From: a virus
Length of the DNA stretch: 40,667 bases
Reading direction: 5' to 3' (one strand)
Virus record (IMG/VR): IMGVR_UViG_3300036760_000107
Span: 1 to 40,667 of that record
Shown here: positions 1 through 6,786 of the stretch, piece by piece
Layout of the letters: each line of letters begins with the position of its first letter
How positions within the stretch are numbered: the stretch's first letter is position 1
Notes under the pieces: generated by a model
Databases searched by the model: none
What the model saw: the letters and a program-made list of their open reading frames with translations, nothing else
Told to the model about the DNA's origin: nothing
Program-made: the position numbers and the translations under genes

Positions 1-127
1 GCTGAGAAACGCGTGCTGGCTCGCATTGAGTCTGGCGATCTCGTCTTGCGCCCAGGGGCCTTCACGGCTGGAGCCTGCCCCACCGTCAGTCCTGGAAGTC
101 AAGTCAGCCCGGCTGTCTCCAGCACCG
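1..127. repeat. Terminal direct repeat, left copy
   Basis: These 127 bases are identical to 40541-40667. The Rz and Rz1 frames run from the right end into this copy without interruption, so the repeat is the overlap of a circularised assembly or a short terminal redundancy. The exact length resembles an assembler k-mer overlap, which I take as the more likely origin. Confidence 0.97.
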
Positions 128-244
128 CCGGAACTGCTGGTGCTGGAAACTGCGGATTATCTCCAGATGCTGAGCGACGTGTTCTGGCAATCGGCAAAGA
201 CGCCAACCGGGTCCGGGATAAGCTCACCGCCTGTCAGCAAGTGA
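1..244 (+). CDS. Rz1: Rz1 outer-membrane lipoprotein spanin, main part (starts at 40530)
   Basis: This gene lies entirely inside Rz in another frame. Joined to the ATG at 40530 it encodes 84 residues. A short basic N-terminus (MEKLLRN) precedes a hydrophobic stretch and a lipobox, I-S-S-C, with the lipidated Cys at residue 20. The mature part is rich in proline (EPAPPS, SPAPPELL, SSPPVS), as is typical of o-spanins. The stop at 242-244 lies 32 bases before the Rz stop. It is expected in the outer membrane, partnering Rz. An embedded position in Rz is the lambda-like arrangement. Confidence 0.88.
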   Translation, partial: LRNACWLALSLAISSCAQGPSRLEPAPPSVLEVKSARLSPAPPELLVLETADYLQMLSDVFWQSAKTPTGSGISSPPVSK

Positions 245-276
245 TAGCGGAAGATCGCAGAGTTTGCGGGCAGTAG
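1..276 (+). CDS. Rz: Rz inner-membrane spanin, C-terminal part (continues from 40211)
   Basis: This is the 3' part of the gene that starts at 40211. Joined across the junction it encodes 201 residues and ends with TAG at 274-276. The C-terminal half is periplasmic and Cys-poor, with a helical stretch before the end (AERRVLAIGKDANRVRDKL). By family knowledge, i-spanins span the periplasm with coiled coils and bind the outer-membrane lipoprotein Rz1 to fuse the membranes at the last step of lysis. Identification rests on the N-terminal membrane anchor, the overlapping lipoprotein gene in the +1 frame, and its position after holin and endolysin. Confidence 0.88.
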   Translation, partial: AEKRVLARIESGDLVLRPGAFTAGACPTVSPGSQVSPAVSSTAGTAGAGNCGLSPDAERRVLAIGKDANRVRDKLTACQQVIAEDRRVCGQ

Positions 277-280
277 AGTT

Positions 281-515
281 GCCGGGGGCCTACGGGACAG
301 AAGCCCCGGCGTTTGACGACACGGCCCGTCAAATGACCGGTCCCGTTTGGATCTCCAGCTTACCCTCGTACTGGGCCGCGCTGCTTGGCGGCGGGTGTCC
401 GATTCCTGTACTGCGACCTCATCGGCAGGCCGGCGGATTCTCCGCCCATAGCGGGCCTATACCGGGAGCATCTTCGCCGGCCCGCAAGCCCGGGGCGCTC
501 CCCGCCCTCTCGGGC
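281..515. other. Structured intergenic block, candidate non-coding RNA
   Basis: The gap 277-650 between Rz and the HNH gene has no convincing coding frame. It contains a run of exact complementary segments: 281-287 with 304-310 (GCCGGGG/CCCCGGC), 312-318 with 327-333 (TTTGACG/CGTCAAA), 375-379 with 388-392, 432-437 with 441-446 (GGCGGA/TCCGCC), 451-457 with 479-485 (GCGGGCC/GGCCCGC) and 488-492 with 511-515. The first hairpin could act as a terminator for Rz, although no U-run follows. Strand cannot be decided from the pairs. GC richness makes chance pairing easier, so this stays a candidate. Confidence 0.4.
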
Positions 516-650
516 GCGGTGGGATTCAGTAGAACAGCGTCCGCGCAATCTCATTCCCGGGGCGAGTTCCCGCAGAAATCGGTAAGCAGGTCATGCCTGG
601 GCGTTCCCTACCAATACCGCGCGCTGTTCGTTGATGGGTGAGCGGCGACA

Positions 651-1094
651 TTACACCCAAGCCCAATCGTCACCACTCTTGATACGGTAAATCATCCATT
701 TGGAAACCCCGAACTCGCGACCAAGTGCAGCCATATTTGTGCAATCTTTTAACCGCTCTTTGATCGTTCTAACGCTCAATTCGTTCAACTTAATTTCAGT
801 GTTGCGATGCCCGGGCTGACGATTTCCGATGGCTCCTTTAAATCTCTTCACCCAACTGCTGTTTGATAACTGTCGCATATGGTACTGCGAATGCTCAGGC
901 ATACGCATCAGTTCCAGATTCTCGATTCGGTTGTCTGACCGATCACCATTTATGTGATGGACAACTTCATCATGTTGTAGCGTGCGGCCAAGCGTTTCCT
1001 CCATGATGACGCGATGTGCCCCGCGAGTCTTACCATTGCGCTTGACAACTTTATATTTGTTCACGCCCACCACGCCGCGCCGCTCATTGTTCAT
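651..1094 (-). CDS. HNH endonuclease (free-standing, homing-type)
   Basis: A 147-residue HNH_3-type nuclease. The metal-binding motif is visible as DEVVHHINGDRSDN at about residues 42-55, followed by N59. The C-terminal third (about 100-147, GREFGVSKWMIYRIKSG) is a helix-turn-helix-like DNA-binding segment. This is the usual layout of phage homing endonucleases, which cut DNA and spread their own gene. It is the last gene of the leftward operon, and its ATG overlaps the preceding stop by four bases (ATGA). Base composition is visibly more AT-rich than the neighbours, which fits acquisition. No intron boundaries are recognisable around it. Confidence 0.9.
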   Translation of the reverse strand: MNNERRGVVGVNKYKVVKRNGKTRGAHRVIMEETLGRTLQHDEVVHHINGDRSDNRIENLELMRMPEHSQYHMRQLSNSSWVKRFKGAIGNRQPGHRNTEIKLNELSVRTIKERLKDCTNMAALGREFGVSKWMIYRIKSGDDWAWV

Positions 1095-1585
1095 TTCTTA
1101 CCCACTGCGTCGATTGCCTCGCGCAGGGTCTCGTATCGCATCTTCCGGTTGTACTCCCATGCCTCATTGAAGTAGTACGGCGCTTCGTCCAACTTCGAGA
1201 GCGCCTCAAATTTGTCGAGTCGGGCACTGTCCTGCGCCATCTGCTTCGCGCGGGCGGCGATGTCTGGTTGATGGATGGCGCGGATAGCTTTTGTGGCTCT
1301 TACCAGTACATTCCGCGCACCGTCAGCACGTTCCTCTGTCTCTTCATTGAACGAAATCACTTTGGAGTACATAAATTTTAGTAACGAAACACAGGCTTCT
1401 ACAGTCTCCGCGACCGCCACGGCTACGGCGTCGTCACGCGTCGGTCTACTCAAGTAGTCCGCAACTTCTCCACAGATACTACGCGCAAAATTGTTGACTG
1501 ACGCATCTGCTGCGATAGCCCGAAGATTGCGAATACGCAAATCCATGTCAGGCCGACCTACGGCGTCGTCGAGTTTGGTAGTCAT
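1091..1585 (-). CDS. Hypothetical protein, 164 aa, helical
   Basis: I do not recognise a family. The protein is mostly helical and charged, with an alanine/valine-rich stretch (DDAVAVAVAETVEAC) and a C-terminal segment rich in aromatic and basic residues. The ATG at 1585 is chosen because it overlaps the preceding stop by one base (TGATG) and has a GGGGG run upstream. A TTG five codons earlier would be in frame but breaks the overlap pattern. It sits between a Cys-containing small protein and the HNH gene in the leftward operon. Confidence 0.7.
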   Translation of the reverse strand: MTTKLDDAVGRPDMDLRIRNLRAIAADASVNNFARSICGEVADYLSRPTRDDAVAVAVAETVEACVSLLKFMYSKVISFNEETEERADGARNVLVRATKAIRAIHQPDIAARAKQMAQDSARLDKFEALSKLDEAPYYFNEAWEYNRKMRYETLREAIDAVGKK

Positions 1586-1839
1586 CAATCGTACCCCCAA
1601 GATTCAGCAATTCGACAAAACTCCTCATAGCCGTCGTGCCCCGGCCTTCCGGAGAGTTGCGATATGGGTGTTCCCAACTGTTTTGGCCCAGATGGGTTGC
1701 ATCCCTTGCAGTCGGCGCGCAAGGCGCCAGACTCACCATCCCAAAAATACGTATCTCCGACAGGCAATTCAGGGCCAATGCCGCATGCGAATGTCCGCTT
1801 GTGGTTATCATCGGCATTATCGGTTCGTATATGAATCAT
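1585..1839 (-). CDS. Hypothetical protein, 84 aa, with CxxC motif
   Basis: A small protein of unknown function. It contains FACGIGPELPVGDTYFWDG followed by a CKGC pair, a possible metal-binding knuckle with the earlier Cys. The ATG at 1839 follows a very strong ribosome binding site (GAGGAGGGG with seven bases spacing) that lies inside the upstream gene, so the two are translationally coupled. A longer in-frame extension upstream lacks a binding site and reads as shadow sequence. Confidence 0.65.
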   Translation of the reverse strand: MIHIRTDNADDNHKRTFACGIGPELPVGDTYFWDGESGALRADCKGCNPSGPKQLGTPISQLSGRPGHDGYEEFCRIAESWGYD

Positions 1840-1999
1840 ATTTCCCCTCCTCGTCGAACGGCTCAGGCGTGAACTCTTCGGCATCCTCCTGGCTGACCCA
1901 GATCCATTGCCTCTGCCGCGCGGACCAGATCCGCACAACCTCATAACCTTGTGCGGGGCCGCAACTTGGGCAGTCAGTCGCACCGCACATGCAGCTCAC
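1817..1999 (-). CDS. Small Cys-rich protein, 60 aa
   Basis: The N-terminus MSCMCGATDCPSCG holds four cysteines in CxC and CxxC spacing, suggesting a zinc knuckle. The rest contains aromatic and acidic residues (RQWIWVSQEDAEEF). It starts with GTG at 1999, seven bases after GGAGG, and that GTG overlaps the preceding stop by four bases (GTGA). Its 3' end carries the ribosome binding site of the next gene. Function unknown; very small zinc-knuckle proteins are common in phage early operons. Confidence 0.7.
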   Translation of the reverse strand: MSCMCGATDCPSCGPAQGYEVVRIWSARQRQWIWVSQEDAEEFTPEPFDEEGKYDSYTNR

Positions 2000-2277
2000 G
2001 ATTTACCCTCCAGTATTCTACGTTTCCGCGCCAGGTCCGCTCTATGCTCGACGCGATGACGCGGTGCGCAATATTTCGTGATCCAGCCTTCGAGCAGGTT
2101 ACACGCGTCGGCCAACGCATCCCGCATCTTCTCCTCCCGTTGCTCAGCCGCCTCGGCGCGTCGTTCCGCCGTGCGTAGCGTGGAGTCGTATAATTTCTGC
2201 GCCCCGCACGTAACACATCGCGGAGGTTGCAGGAACGCGTTTCCGCAGTCGGCGCATGTGAATCCTCGGATGGTCAT
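1996..2277 (-). CDS. Zinc-ribbon protein with helical tail, 93 aa
   Basis: Residues 8-24 carry two CxxC knuckles (CADC and CVTC) twelve residues apart or so, a zinc-ribbon layout. They are followed by a long charged helix (RTAERRAEAAEQREEKMRDAL). A GGAGGG binding site precedes the ATG, which overlaps the previous stop by four bases. Function is unknown. A protein- or nucleic-acid-binding adaptor is possible but not shown. Confidence 0.75.
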   Translation of the reverse strand: MTIRGFTCADCGNAFLQPPRCVTCGAQKLYDSTLRTAERRAEAAEQREEKMRDALADACNLLEGWITKYCAPRHRVEHRADLARKRRILEGKS

Positions 2278-2636
2278 TCTTTTCCCTCCAGTGCTTTCTC
2301 CAACTTTCTGATGCTCATCACTGCGTCGGCGTCATTTGAGGACCAGTCGAACCACACGACCGCTTTTGCGACCTCCCGCAGTTTCTCCTCCCGCCGCGCT
2401 GCTTCGATGAGGGTGGGAGCGGCGTTGTGGAGGGCGGCAACGAATTGGTGATCTGCCACACGCTCAGAGGCGAGACTGACCTTCATGCCTTCAGGCTTCG
2501 CAGCATTTCCGGCGAGATACGACATGATTGGTCCCTGTTGACCATTCACCACCAAGCGCTTTGGCTCAGCGTGCCATGGTCCCGGCGTCGCCTTCGCCAG
2601 CAGCGCCTCCAACTCGTCGAGGTTCAGCGTGGTCAT
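2274..2636 (-). CDS. Ead/Ea22-like early protein, 120 aa
   Basis: The N-terminal motif LDELEALLAKATPGPWHAE matches the start of the Ead/Ea22-like family found in early regions of lambdoid and related phages. The middle holds ADHQFVAALHNAAPTLIEAA, also typical. The ATG at 2636 overlaps the upstream stop (ATGA) and follows GAGGAAGAA. A start seven codons earlier lacks this signal. The molecular role of the family is not established. Confidence 0.75.
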   Translation of the reverse strand: MTTLNLDELEALLAKATPGPWHAEPKRLVVNGQQGPIMSYLAGNAAKPEGMKVSLASERVADHQFVAALHNAAPTLIEAARREEKLREVAKAVVWFDWSSNDADAVMSIRKLEKALEGKE

Positions 2637-2818
2637 TTCTTCCTCGCTTTCTCGCACTGCCGAATGCGAATGTCAGCGCGACAAATCGACGGCGTGATGA
2701 CGATCCAGTCGCCCGTCGCAACCTGCAAGTCGAGGTAGCCTGTGTCGGGCACCCAATTCGCAAGTTGCAAGTTTTTCCGCTGACTGATCGGCACCAGCCA
2801 GGCGTAACGGGCGCTCAC
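2633..2818 (-). CDS. Hypothetical protein, 61 aa
   Basis: A small protein with a mixed beta-like core (YLDLQVATGDWIVITPS) and a basic end (CEKARKK). The GTG start at 2818 overlaps the exonuclease stop by four bases (GTGA) and follows GAGGG. It is coupled on both sides, which supports it as a real gene. No family recognised. Confidence 0.65.
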   Translation of the reverse strand: MSARYAWLVPISQRKNLQLANWVPDTGYLDLQVATGDWIVITPSICRADIRIRQCEKARKK

Positions 2819-3840
2819 GTCGCCCTCGCGTGCCGCTCGATCCAGTCACACGCACCGTCGAGTCGGCGTAGCTCAAGATGGGAAAACATCGCAATCTTCG
2901 CCGATGCCTTGAATTTTTGGACGATGCCGAGTTCCGCGCAACGCGCCTCTAGAGCCAGTGCATCCTCCGGCGTGATGTAGGGTCCAGCGGTGAGCGCAGG
3001 CTCGGTAGTTAGCGTCGGCTGGTTCGCCTCTGGGCTTGCCGATTTTGGCGCTACCTGCGCGCCGCTGGATTCTGGAGGGCTCGCTGGCGGCACCGGCGGG
3101 GAAAGGGAGGAAACCTCGGCCGGTTTGGGTTGGCCGCCAGCGGCCCGTTCTGGTATCTCTGCAATCGCAGCAAGCCGATGCAGAGCGGTGACCTGCAATG
3201 CGACTTCATCGAGGAACGTCTGCACTTCCGCCGCGAGCGCTGCGATATAGGCATCGTTGCGCGCAATGCGCCGTACGAATAGTTGCAGGCCGTGCGGCAT
3301 GCGCGGATCGTAGCTCACGTAATCGCACCATGCACGCCGGGTGATCCACAGGTAACCCTGCGTTTGGGCCTGATGCTCTTCGGGCATCGATCCAGCTAGC
3401 AGCGTTTCGATGTGCGTTTTCGTCGCCGGGCACTTGATCTCGATGATGCCGTCATCGTCCACGAGTCCGTCTACGCTGCCGCCGCAATACGCAATGGTCG
3501 GGTGCTTGGTGAAGCCTGGAACAACGACCAGGGCGCCAGTCTGCGCTTCATAGGCCATTCTGGCGGCGGCTTCCTGTTCGGTTCCCCATTTCATATACTT
3601 GCTGACGAAGCGTTCGGAAGGCTGCCCGGTCAGGCGCTCGCCGGTAAGCTCGATTCGATATGTGCGTCGCGCGGCCGATTCCTTGCCGTCCTTGCGCTTC
3701 TCCATCAATTCGGAGTATTCGCTGCACGTTGCATAGCCGACGCGCTCATACAACCACTCCACGCTGCCCTGTTCGCCCGGCTCCTTGCCTTCGCCGAAGT
3801 GCGACTCCTCGCCGTCCACCATGTCGTCGAATGCGCTCAT
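2815..3840 (-). CDS. YqaJ/lambda-type 5'-3' exonuclease (recombination)
   Basis: A 341-residue PD-(D/E)XK nuclease of the YqaJ viral recombinase family. The fold's landmarks are visible: KWGTEQE at about 84-90, the GGSVDGL acid at about 124, and the catalytic EIK at 134-136, followed by the HQAQTQGYLW helix at about 156-165. Residues 200-280 are a Pro/Ser-rich linker, and the last 55 residues form a separate small helical module. By family knowledge it resects double-stranded ends to make 3' single strands for the annealing protein encoded just upstream (3837-4589); the two overlap by four bases. Together they form a phage recombination pair, probably used in concatemer formation. Confidence 0.9.
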   Translation of the reverse strand: MSAFDDMVDGEESHFGEGKEPGEQGSVEWLYERVGYATCSEYSELMEKRKDGKESAARRTYRIELTGERLTGQPSERFVSKYMKWGTEQEAAARMAYEAQTGALVVVPGFTKHPTIAYCGGSVDGLVDDDGIIEIKCPATKTHIETLLAGSMPEEHQAQTQGYLWITRRAWCDYVSYDPRMPHGLQLFVRRIARNDAYIAALAAEVQTFLDEVALQVTALHRLAAIAEIPERAAGGQPKPAEVSSLSPPVPPASPPESSGAQVAPKSASPEANQPTLTTEPALTAGPYITPEDALALEARCAELGIVQKFKASAKIAMFSHLELRRLDGACDWIERHARAT

Positions 3841-4589
3841 ACCGGCCCCTTCAACTTGCGCCGCTTGGCAGTCATCGCAGCGCGCAGTTCCTCATGCGCC
3901 GCTACGTCTCCGGCCGCTGTGCTGGCCTGCGCGATCTGCTTCCAAAGCTCCTCAGCCTGCCCGAGCGTCTCGCACAGTTCGATGGTGTCGAGCCAGCCTT
4001 GCCGCGCTGCGTCCGGCATCACATGTTTGTCTCGATTTCCGTCGTTGTCATCTTCCGTGGTAACGTTGAAAATCATGCAGACTAGATACCTGCGCCCGTA
4101 GGAATTCGTCGAGCCGGTCGCGTGAACCTTCGTCTTGTTCACGTTTCCCTTCGCCCCAACTTCATCAGGTGGCATGTCGATATGGTACGTTCGGCTATGC
4201 CCGGCCGAATGCGACAGGATTGCAATCGTGCGCAGGTAATCTGGTTTCGGCGAGTCCGCTGTGTCGAACGAAATTGAAAATCCTTCGGCCGTGTAGATCG
4301 GCGTGATGGCCTTATTGATTGCGGCGAGCTTCGCGTATTTGCTGCTCGTCTGCTGGTTCGCGGCATTGTGGGCAACAATCGGCATGACCGCCTGCGCCCG
4401 CGCCAGCGCCGCATTAAACGCTGTCTCGGCTTCCGCTTTCACCATCTGCTGATGCATCGCGAAAAGTCGCTCCATCTTGTCCATATCTGCCGCTGGATTT
4501 GCGGACGCTGCCGCAATCGCTTGCAAGAGCGTAGTCGCACCCACTTGCACCGCTGGCAGGTTCACATCGCGCTCGATTACGTCGCTCAT
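3837..4589 (-). CDS. erf: ERF-family single-strand annealing protein
   Basis: A 250-residue protein with the ERF superfamily hallmarks. These are a helical N-terminus (AETAFNAALARAQAVMP), the KYAKLAAINKAITPIYTAEGF segment at about 84-104, and the conserved STNSYGRRYLVCMIFNV stretch at about 160-176. ERF proteins form rings that anneal complementary single strands, as P22 Erf does. Its partner exonuclease is downstream with a four-base overlap. The C-terminal 70 residues are helical and variable, as usual for the family. Confidence 0.9.
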   Translation of the reverse strand: MSDVIERDVNLPAVQVGATTLLQAIAAASANPAADMDKMERLFAMHQQMVKAEAETAFNAALARAQAVMPIVAHNAANQQTSSKYAKLAAINKAITPIYTAEGFSISFDTADSPKPDYLRTIAILSHSAGHSRTYHIDMPPDEVGAKGNVNKTKVHATGSTNSYGRRYLVCMIFNVTTEDDNDGNRDKHVMPDAARQGWLDTIELCETLGQAEELWKQIAQASTAAGDVAAHEELRAAMTAKRRKLKGPV

Positions 4590-4780
4590 GCTCTGTCAGC
4601 CTGATGACACGGTTCGCACTGGTCGCCCACCTCGCCGTTATCGAGCGGCCGGCCGCAGGAGTGGCAATTGCGGACCGTATATTTTGCTGGCAGCATACTT
4701 GTTTCTTCACACTTCGGACACTCTGAGAAGCTGCGTGAATTCCACGCGCAGCCGCAGCAGCAATACACCATATCGCTCAT
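4586..4780 (-). CDS. Cys-rich double zinc-ribbon protein, 64 aa
   Basis: Eleven cysteines in 64 residues, arranged as CCCGC, CPKC, CHSC and CEPC knuckles, suggest two zinc sites. The ATG at 4780 follows AAGGGACAAT, and the stop overlaps the ERF start by four bases. It is the first gene after a 460-base structured gap in the operon, so its translation could be influenced by that RNA. Function unknown. Confidence 0.75.
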   Translation of the reverse strand: MSDMVYCCCGCAWNSRSFSECPKCEETSMLPAKYTVRNCHSCGRPLDNGEVGDQCEPCHQADRA

Positions 4781-4814
4781 ATTGTCCCTTTCTGACGTGA
4801 TTTCTTACAATACC

Positions 4815-5209
4815 TCAAGCAGATTCAAAAGCATTTGATCTTGCTTCGAGGGCATCGCTGAGCCTGAGCAAAGCCTAGCCCTCCGTGCTTGAGAGCTAAG
4901 CCTTCAGAATAAACAGCGTCAGCAAAAAAACATCGCCTCGCCGTCGCATTCGCCCGGTAGCCGTTCGCCCGCCAGTGCTGCCTTCGCCGCTGGCTCCGCT
5001 GTTTCAGGACTTTCCCACAGTAGCGGTTGTCCGCCGAGCCTGTCGTTATCCGACGCTCGGCCGGCGCATTGAATGCCTCCGGGTGGAGACGCCGAAGTTG
5101 GGAAGCCCTGGACGGCGTGGACGTTTTCGGGCTACTTCGACGCCCCCAACGGGAGGCACTGTATTGCCCACGCTGATCTCGGTTTCCCGACCGAGGCGCA
5201 TCACTGCGC
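4815..5209 (-). ncRNA. Candidate structured RNA in the leftward operon
   Basis: The gap 4781-5240 is the only long non-coding stretch in an operon of overlapping genes. Near its 3' end (minus-strand sense) an outer stem, 4815-4821 with 4888-4894 (CTCAAGC/GCTTGAG), encloses two hairpins. One is 4822-4830 with 4835-4842 (one bulged base); the other is 4849-4854 with 4879-4884 (GAGGGC/GCCCTC). That is a three-way junction. Further up lie 5033-5039 with 5055-5061 (GCCGAGC/GCTCGGC) capped by 5042-5045 with 5051-5054, then 5178-5183 with 5190-5195, and 5196-5200 with 5205-5209. A 147-codon open frame spans the gap but has no binding site and reads like shadow sequence. I do not recognise the RNA class. 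Confidence 0.55.
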
Positions 5210-5240
5210 AAAATCATTCTGAACCTGCAAGAATCGGAAG

Positions 5241-5465
5241 TCAAGCGGGCTCCTTTTCCGGAGTCCAACCGGCGGTGACGGCGGTGAGTCGGCCCTTCGT
5301 CCGCTCAGCCCCAAGCAGAATTGCCGCGCCGAGTATTTGCCACTCGCCGATGTCCTGCACCAGCGTGCCGCAGTTCGCCATGGTGCCGCCTTCCATGCCC
5401 ATGAAAAAGATCGTGTGAATGTGGTCGCCACGTTTATCGCTTACCATTTTTACGATCATGCTCAT
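5241..5465 (-). CDS. Hypothetical protein, 74 aa
   Basis: No recognised family. It is compact, with glycine-rich turns and a mixed hydrophobic core (IGEWQILGAAILLGAERTKG). The ATG at 5465 follows AAGGAG and overlaps the preceding stop by four bases. It is the last gene before the structured 460-base gap. Confidence 0.65.
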   Translation of the reverse strand: MSMIVKMVSDKRGDHIHTIFFMGMEGGTMANCGTLVQDIGEWQILGAAILLGAERTKGRLTAVTAGWTPEKEPA

Positions 5466-5665
5466 ATTACGTTCTCCTTTTTCACTTTCGCCCGCACCGG
5501 CCGCGTGGCAGGGCAGCGGGTGCAGTAAGCTTCCCGTACCTTGCCCTGCTCAAGCAACTCCTTTGCACTTTGATAGGTGAGGTCGGCCCATTTGCACGTC
5601 CGATACCGCCACTTGTGCCCGCCGAGCCACGCGCAAGGCACGCCGATGCGCCGGAGCCAGCTCAT
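5462..5665 (-). CDS. Hypothetical protein with CxxC, 67 aa
   Basis: A small basic protein beginning MSWLRRIGVPCAWLGGHKW, with a YCTRCPATRP knuckle near the end. This suggests a metal site built from C11, His and the CxxC. The ATG at 5665 overlaps the preceding stop (ATGA). In-frame sequence upstream is shadow of the neighbouring gene. Function unknown. Confidence 0.65.
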   Translation of the reverse strand: MSWLRRIGVPCAWLGGHKWRYRTCKWADLTYQSAKELLEQGKVREAYCTRCPATRPVRAKVKKENVI

Positions 5666-6051
5666 GCGGACACCTGCGCTTCGGTCTTCAGCTTCTGCGC
5701 CTGCCCGATGACAATCGGGTGCCCGGCCAGATGCTCGGTCAACGCCTTCGTTATCTTCCCTTCCCACCGCGAGCGCGAATCCTCGAATACGCCGATGCGT
5801 GAGTGATCGTTGAGGGCGAGGCAGAAGAATTCGAGCAGCTCGCTGAATTCGATCAGGCCGGACCGCTCAGCGAGGAAATCGTACAGGTCGAACTGCTTCG
5901 GCCCGTTCCCGCCGCTGCTGAACAACGCGCCGACGCGCCGCGGTTGCGGCCACTGGCCGAAGTTCAGGATGCACTCAAGCACTTCCTCAAGCGCCTGCTC
6001 CTCGTAATTCGTGGTATCGACGATATCCTCGTCGCCGTGCGCTTCGCTCAT
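5662..6051 (-). CDS. Hypothetical acidic protein, 129 aa
   Basis: An acidic N-terminus (MSEAHGDEDIVDTTNYEEQ) is followed by alternating helices with aromatic residues (FDLYDFLAERSGLIEFSELLEFF). The start at 6051 follows AAGGGACGAT and overlaps the preceding 54-codon gene by four bases. A longer in-frame reading upstream is rejected because it covers that small gene. No family recognised. Confidence 0.68.
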   Translation of the reverse strand: MSEAHGDEDIVDTTNYEEQALEEVLECILNFGQWPQPRRVGALFSSGGNGPKQFDLYDFLAERSGLIEFSELLEFFCLALNDHSRIGVFEDSRSRWEGKITKALTEHLAGHPIVIGQAQKLKTEAQVSA

Positions 6052-6212
6052 ATCGTCCCTTTCGTGAGAATGAAAACGTCCAAATCCTGCGCCTGCTGGC
6101 GCATTTCGTTCAGGTCCGAGCGCATCGTCTCGATCTGGTGCGCGAGGAAATCGCAGTCCGCGCGCAGCTTCCACAATTGGATGCGGAGCCAGGCGAGGCG
6201 CAGGGTGTTCAT
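6048..6212 (-). CDS. Small helical protein, 54 aa
   Basis: A single long amphipathic helix is predicted from MNTLRLAWLRIQLWKLRADC through DFLAHQIETMRSDLNEMRQQ, a coiled-coil-like heptad pattern. It overlaps both neighbours by four bases (ATGA at 6209-6212 and at 6048-6051), which is the strongest evidence that it is translated. Function unknown. Confidence 0.62.
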   Translation of the reverse strand: MNTLRLAWLRIQLWKLRADCDFLAHQIETMRSDLNEMRQQAQDLDVFILTKGTI

Positions 6213-6292
6213 GCGATCATCCTCCCAACCGCCCAGGCCGCCAGCGCTAGGAGCGATGCGCCGATCCAGGCGTCAATAAGTTTGGCGATCAT
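6209..6292 (-). CDS. Single-pass membrane micropeptide, 27 aa
   Basis: ATG at 6292, stop at 6209-6211. The peptide starts MIAKLIDAWIG and continues as one hydrophobic helix (ASLLALAAWAVG) ending with a basic RMIA tail. It is linked by ATGA overlaps on both sides and has a GGGGG run before its start. Despite its size the context supports translation. It would sit in the inner membrane. Phage early membrane peptides sometimes inhibit host functions or superinfection, but no role can be read here. Confidence 0.55.
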   Translation of the reverse strand: MIAKLIDAWIGASLLALAAWAVGRMIA

Positions 6293-6786
6293 GCGGCCCC
6301 CGACTTTTCCAAATCGAGGTACGGCAGCGCGATCAATTCAGACTCTGCGGTGCCATCGAAGAGGACATAGACGCAATCCTCAAGCCGGCCGTGGTAGCAG
6401 ACTACAGAACCATGCTGCCCTACGCGCTCATGCCCGGGCACCATGACGACGACGCGCGTTCCGAGTGGCGGGGCGACGGTCAGCATGGTTGCCTCCTTTA
6501 CTCGGTCCACCATCGCAGCATGCATGACCTCGGCCTCTGCCCAAGCGGTGCAACGCGCTTGCTCACCATCCAAGGGGCCGCCGAATACCATCGTCTCGAA
6601 CAGCAGCGGCGGCCCGTCGCCAAAGCAATGATCTAACCCAAGAAACACGGTGCTGACGCGCGATTGTCCAATTGATTGTTCAGCCACGCGCCGCTCCGCC
6701 ATGCTCGATCCAAGCCATTGTGCCCAAGTCAGCAAGTCAGGCTCTTGGACGGCTACATGTCCGCGCAAAATATATCGACCAATCAT
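6289..6786 (-). CDS. Conserved phage hypothetical protein, 165 aa
   Basis: The central motif STVFLGLDHCFGDGPPLLFE, followed by TMVFGGPLDGEQARCTAWAE and AEVMHAAMVDRV, is one I recognise from many phage genomes. Its function is unknown. Here it is preceded by an N-terminal segment (MIGRYILRGHVAVQEPDLLTW), also typical. The C-terminal 60 residues form a separate small SH3-like or KOW-like beta segment (GTRVVVMVPGHERVGQHGSV). It is coupled to both neighbours by four-base overlaps. Confidence 0.75.
   Translation of the reverse strand: MIGRYILRGHVAVQEPDLLTWAQWLGSSMAERRVAEQSIGQSRVSTVFLGLDHCFGDGPPLLFETMVFGGPLDGEQARCTAWAEAEVMHAAMVDRVKEATMLTVAPPLGTRVVVMVPGHERVGQHGSVVCYHGRLEDCVYVLFDGTAESELIALPYLDLEKSGAA

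Noticed and set aside
264-641. A 125-codon plus-strand open frame between Rz and the HNH gene
   Set aside because: It has no binding site, starts inside Rz, and its amino acids look like translated GC-rich hairpins rather than a protein.
651-5240. HNH gene as part of a group I or II intron
   Set aside because: No split gene flanks it and I found none of the intron core motifs; a free-standing homing gene fits better.
4825-5268. A 147-codon minus-strand open frame in the operon gap
   Set aside because: No ribosome binding site, no overlap with the next gene as all neighbours have, and Arg/Ser-rich shadow-like composition; the stems are the better explanation.
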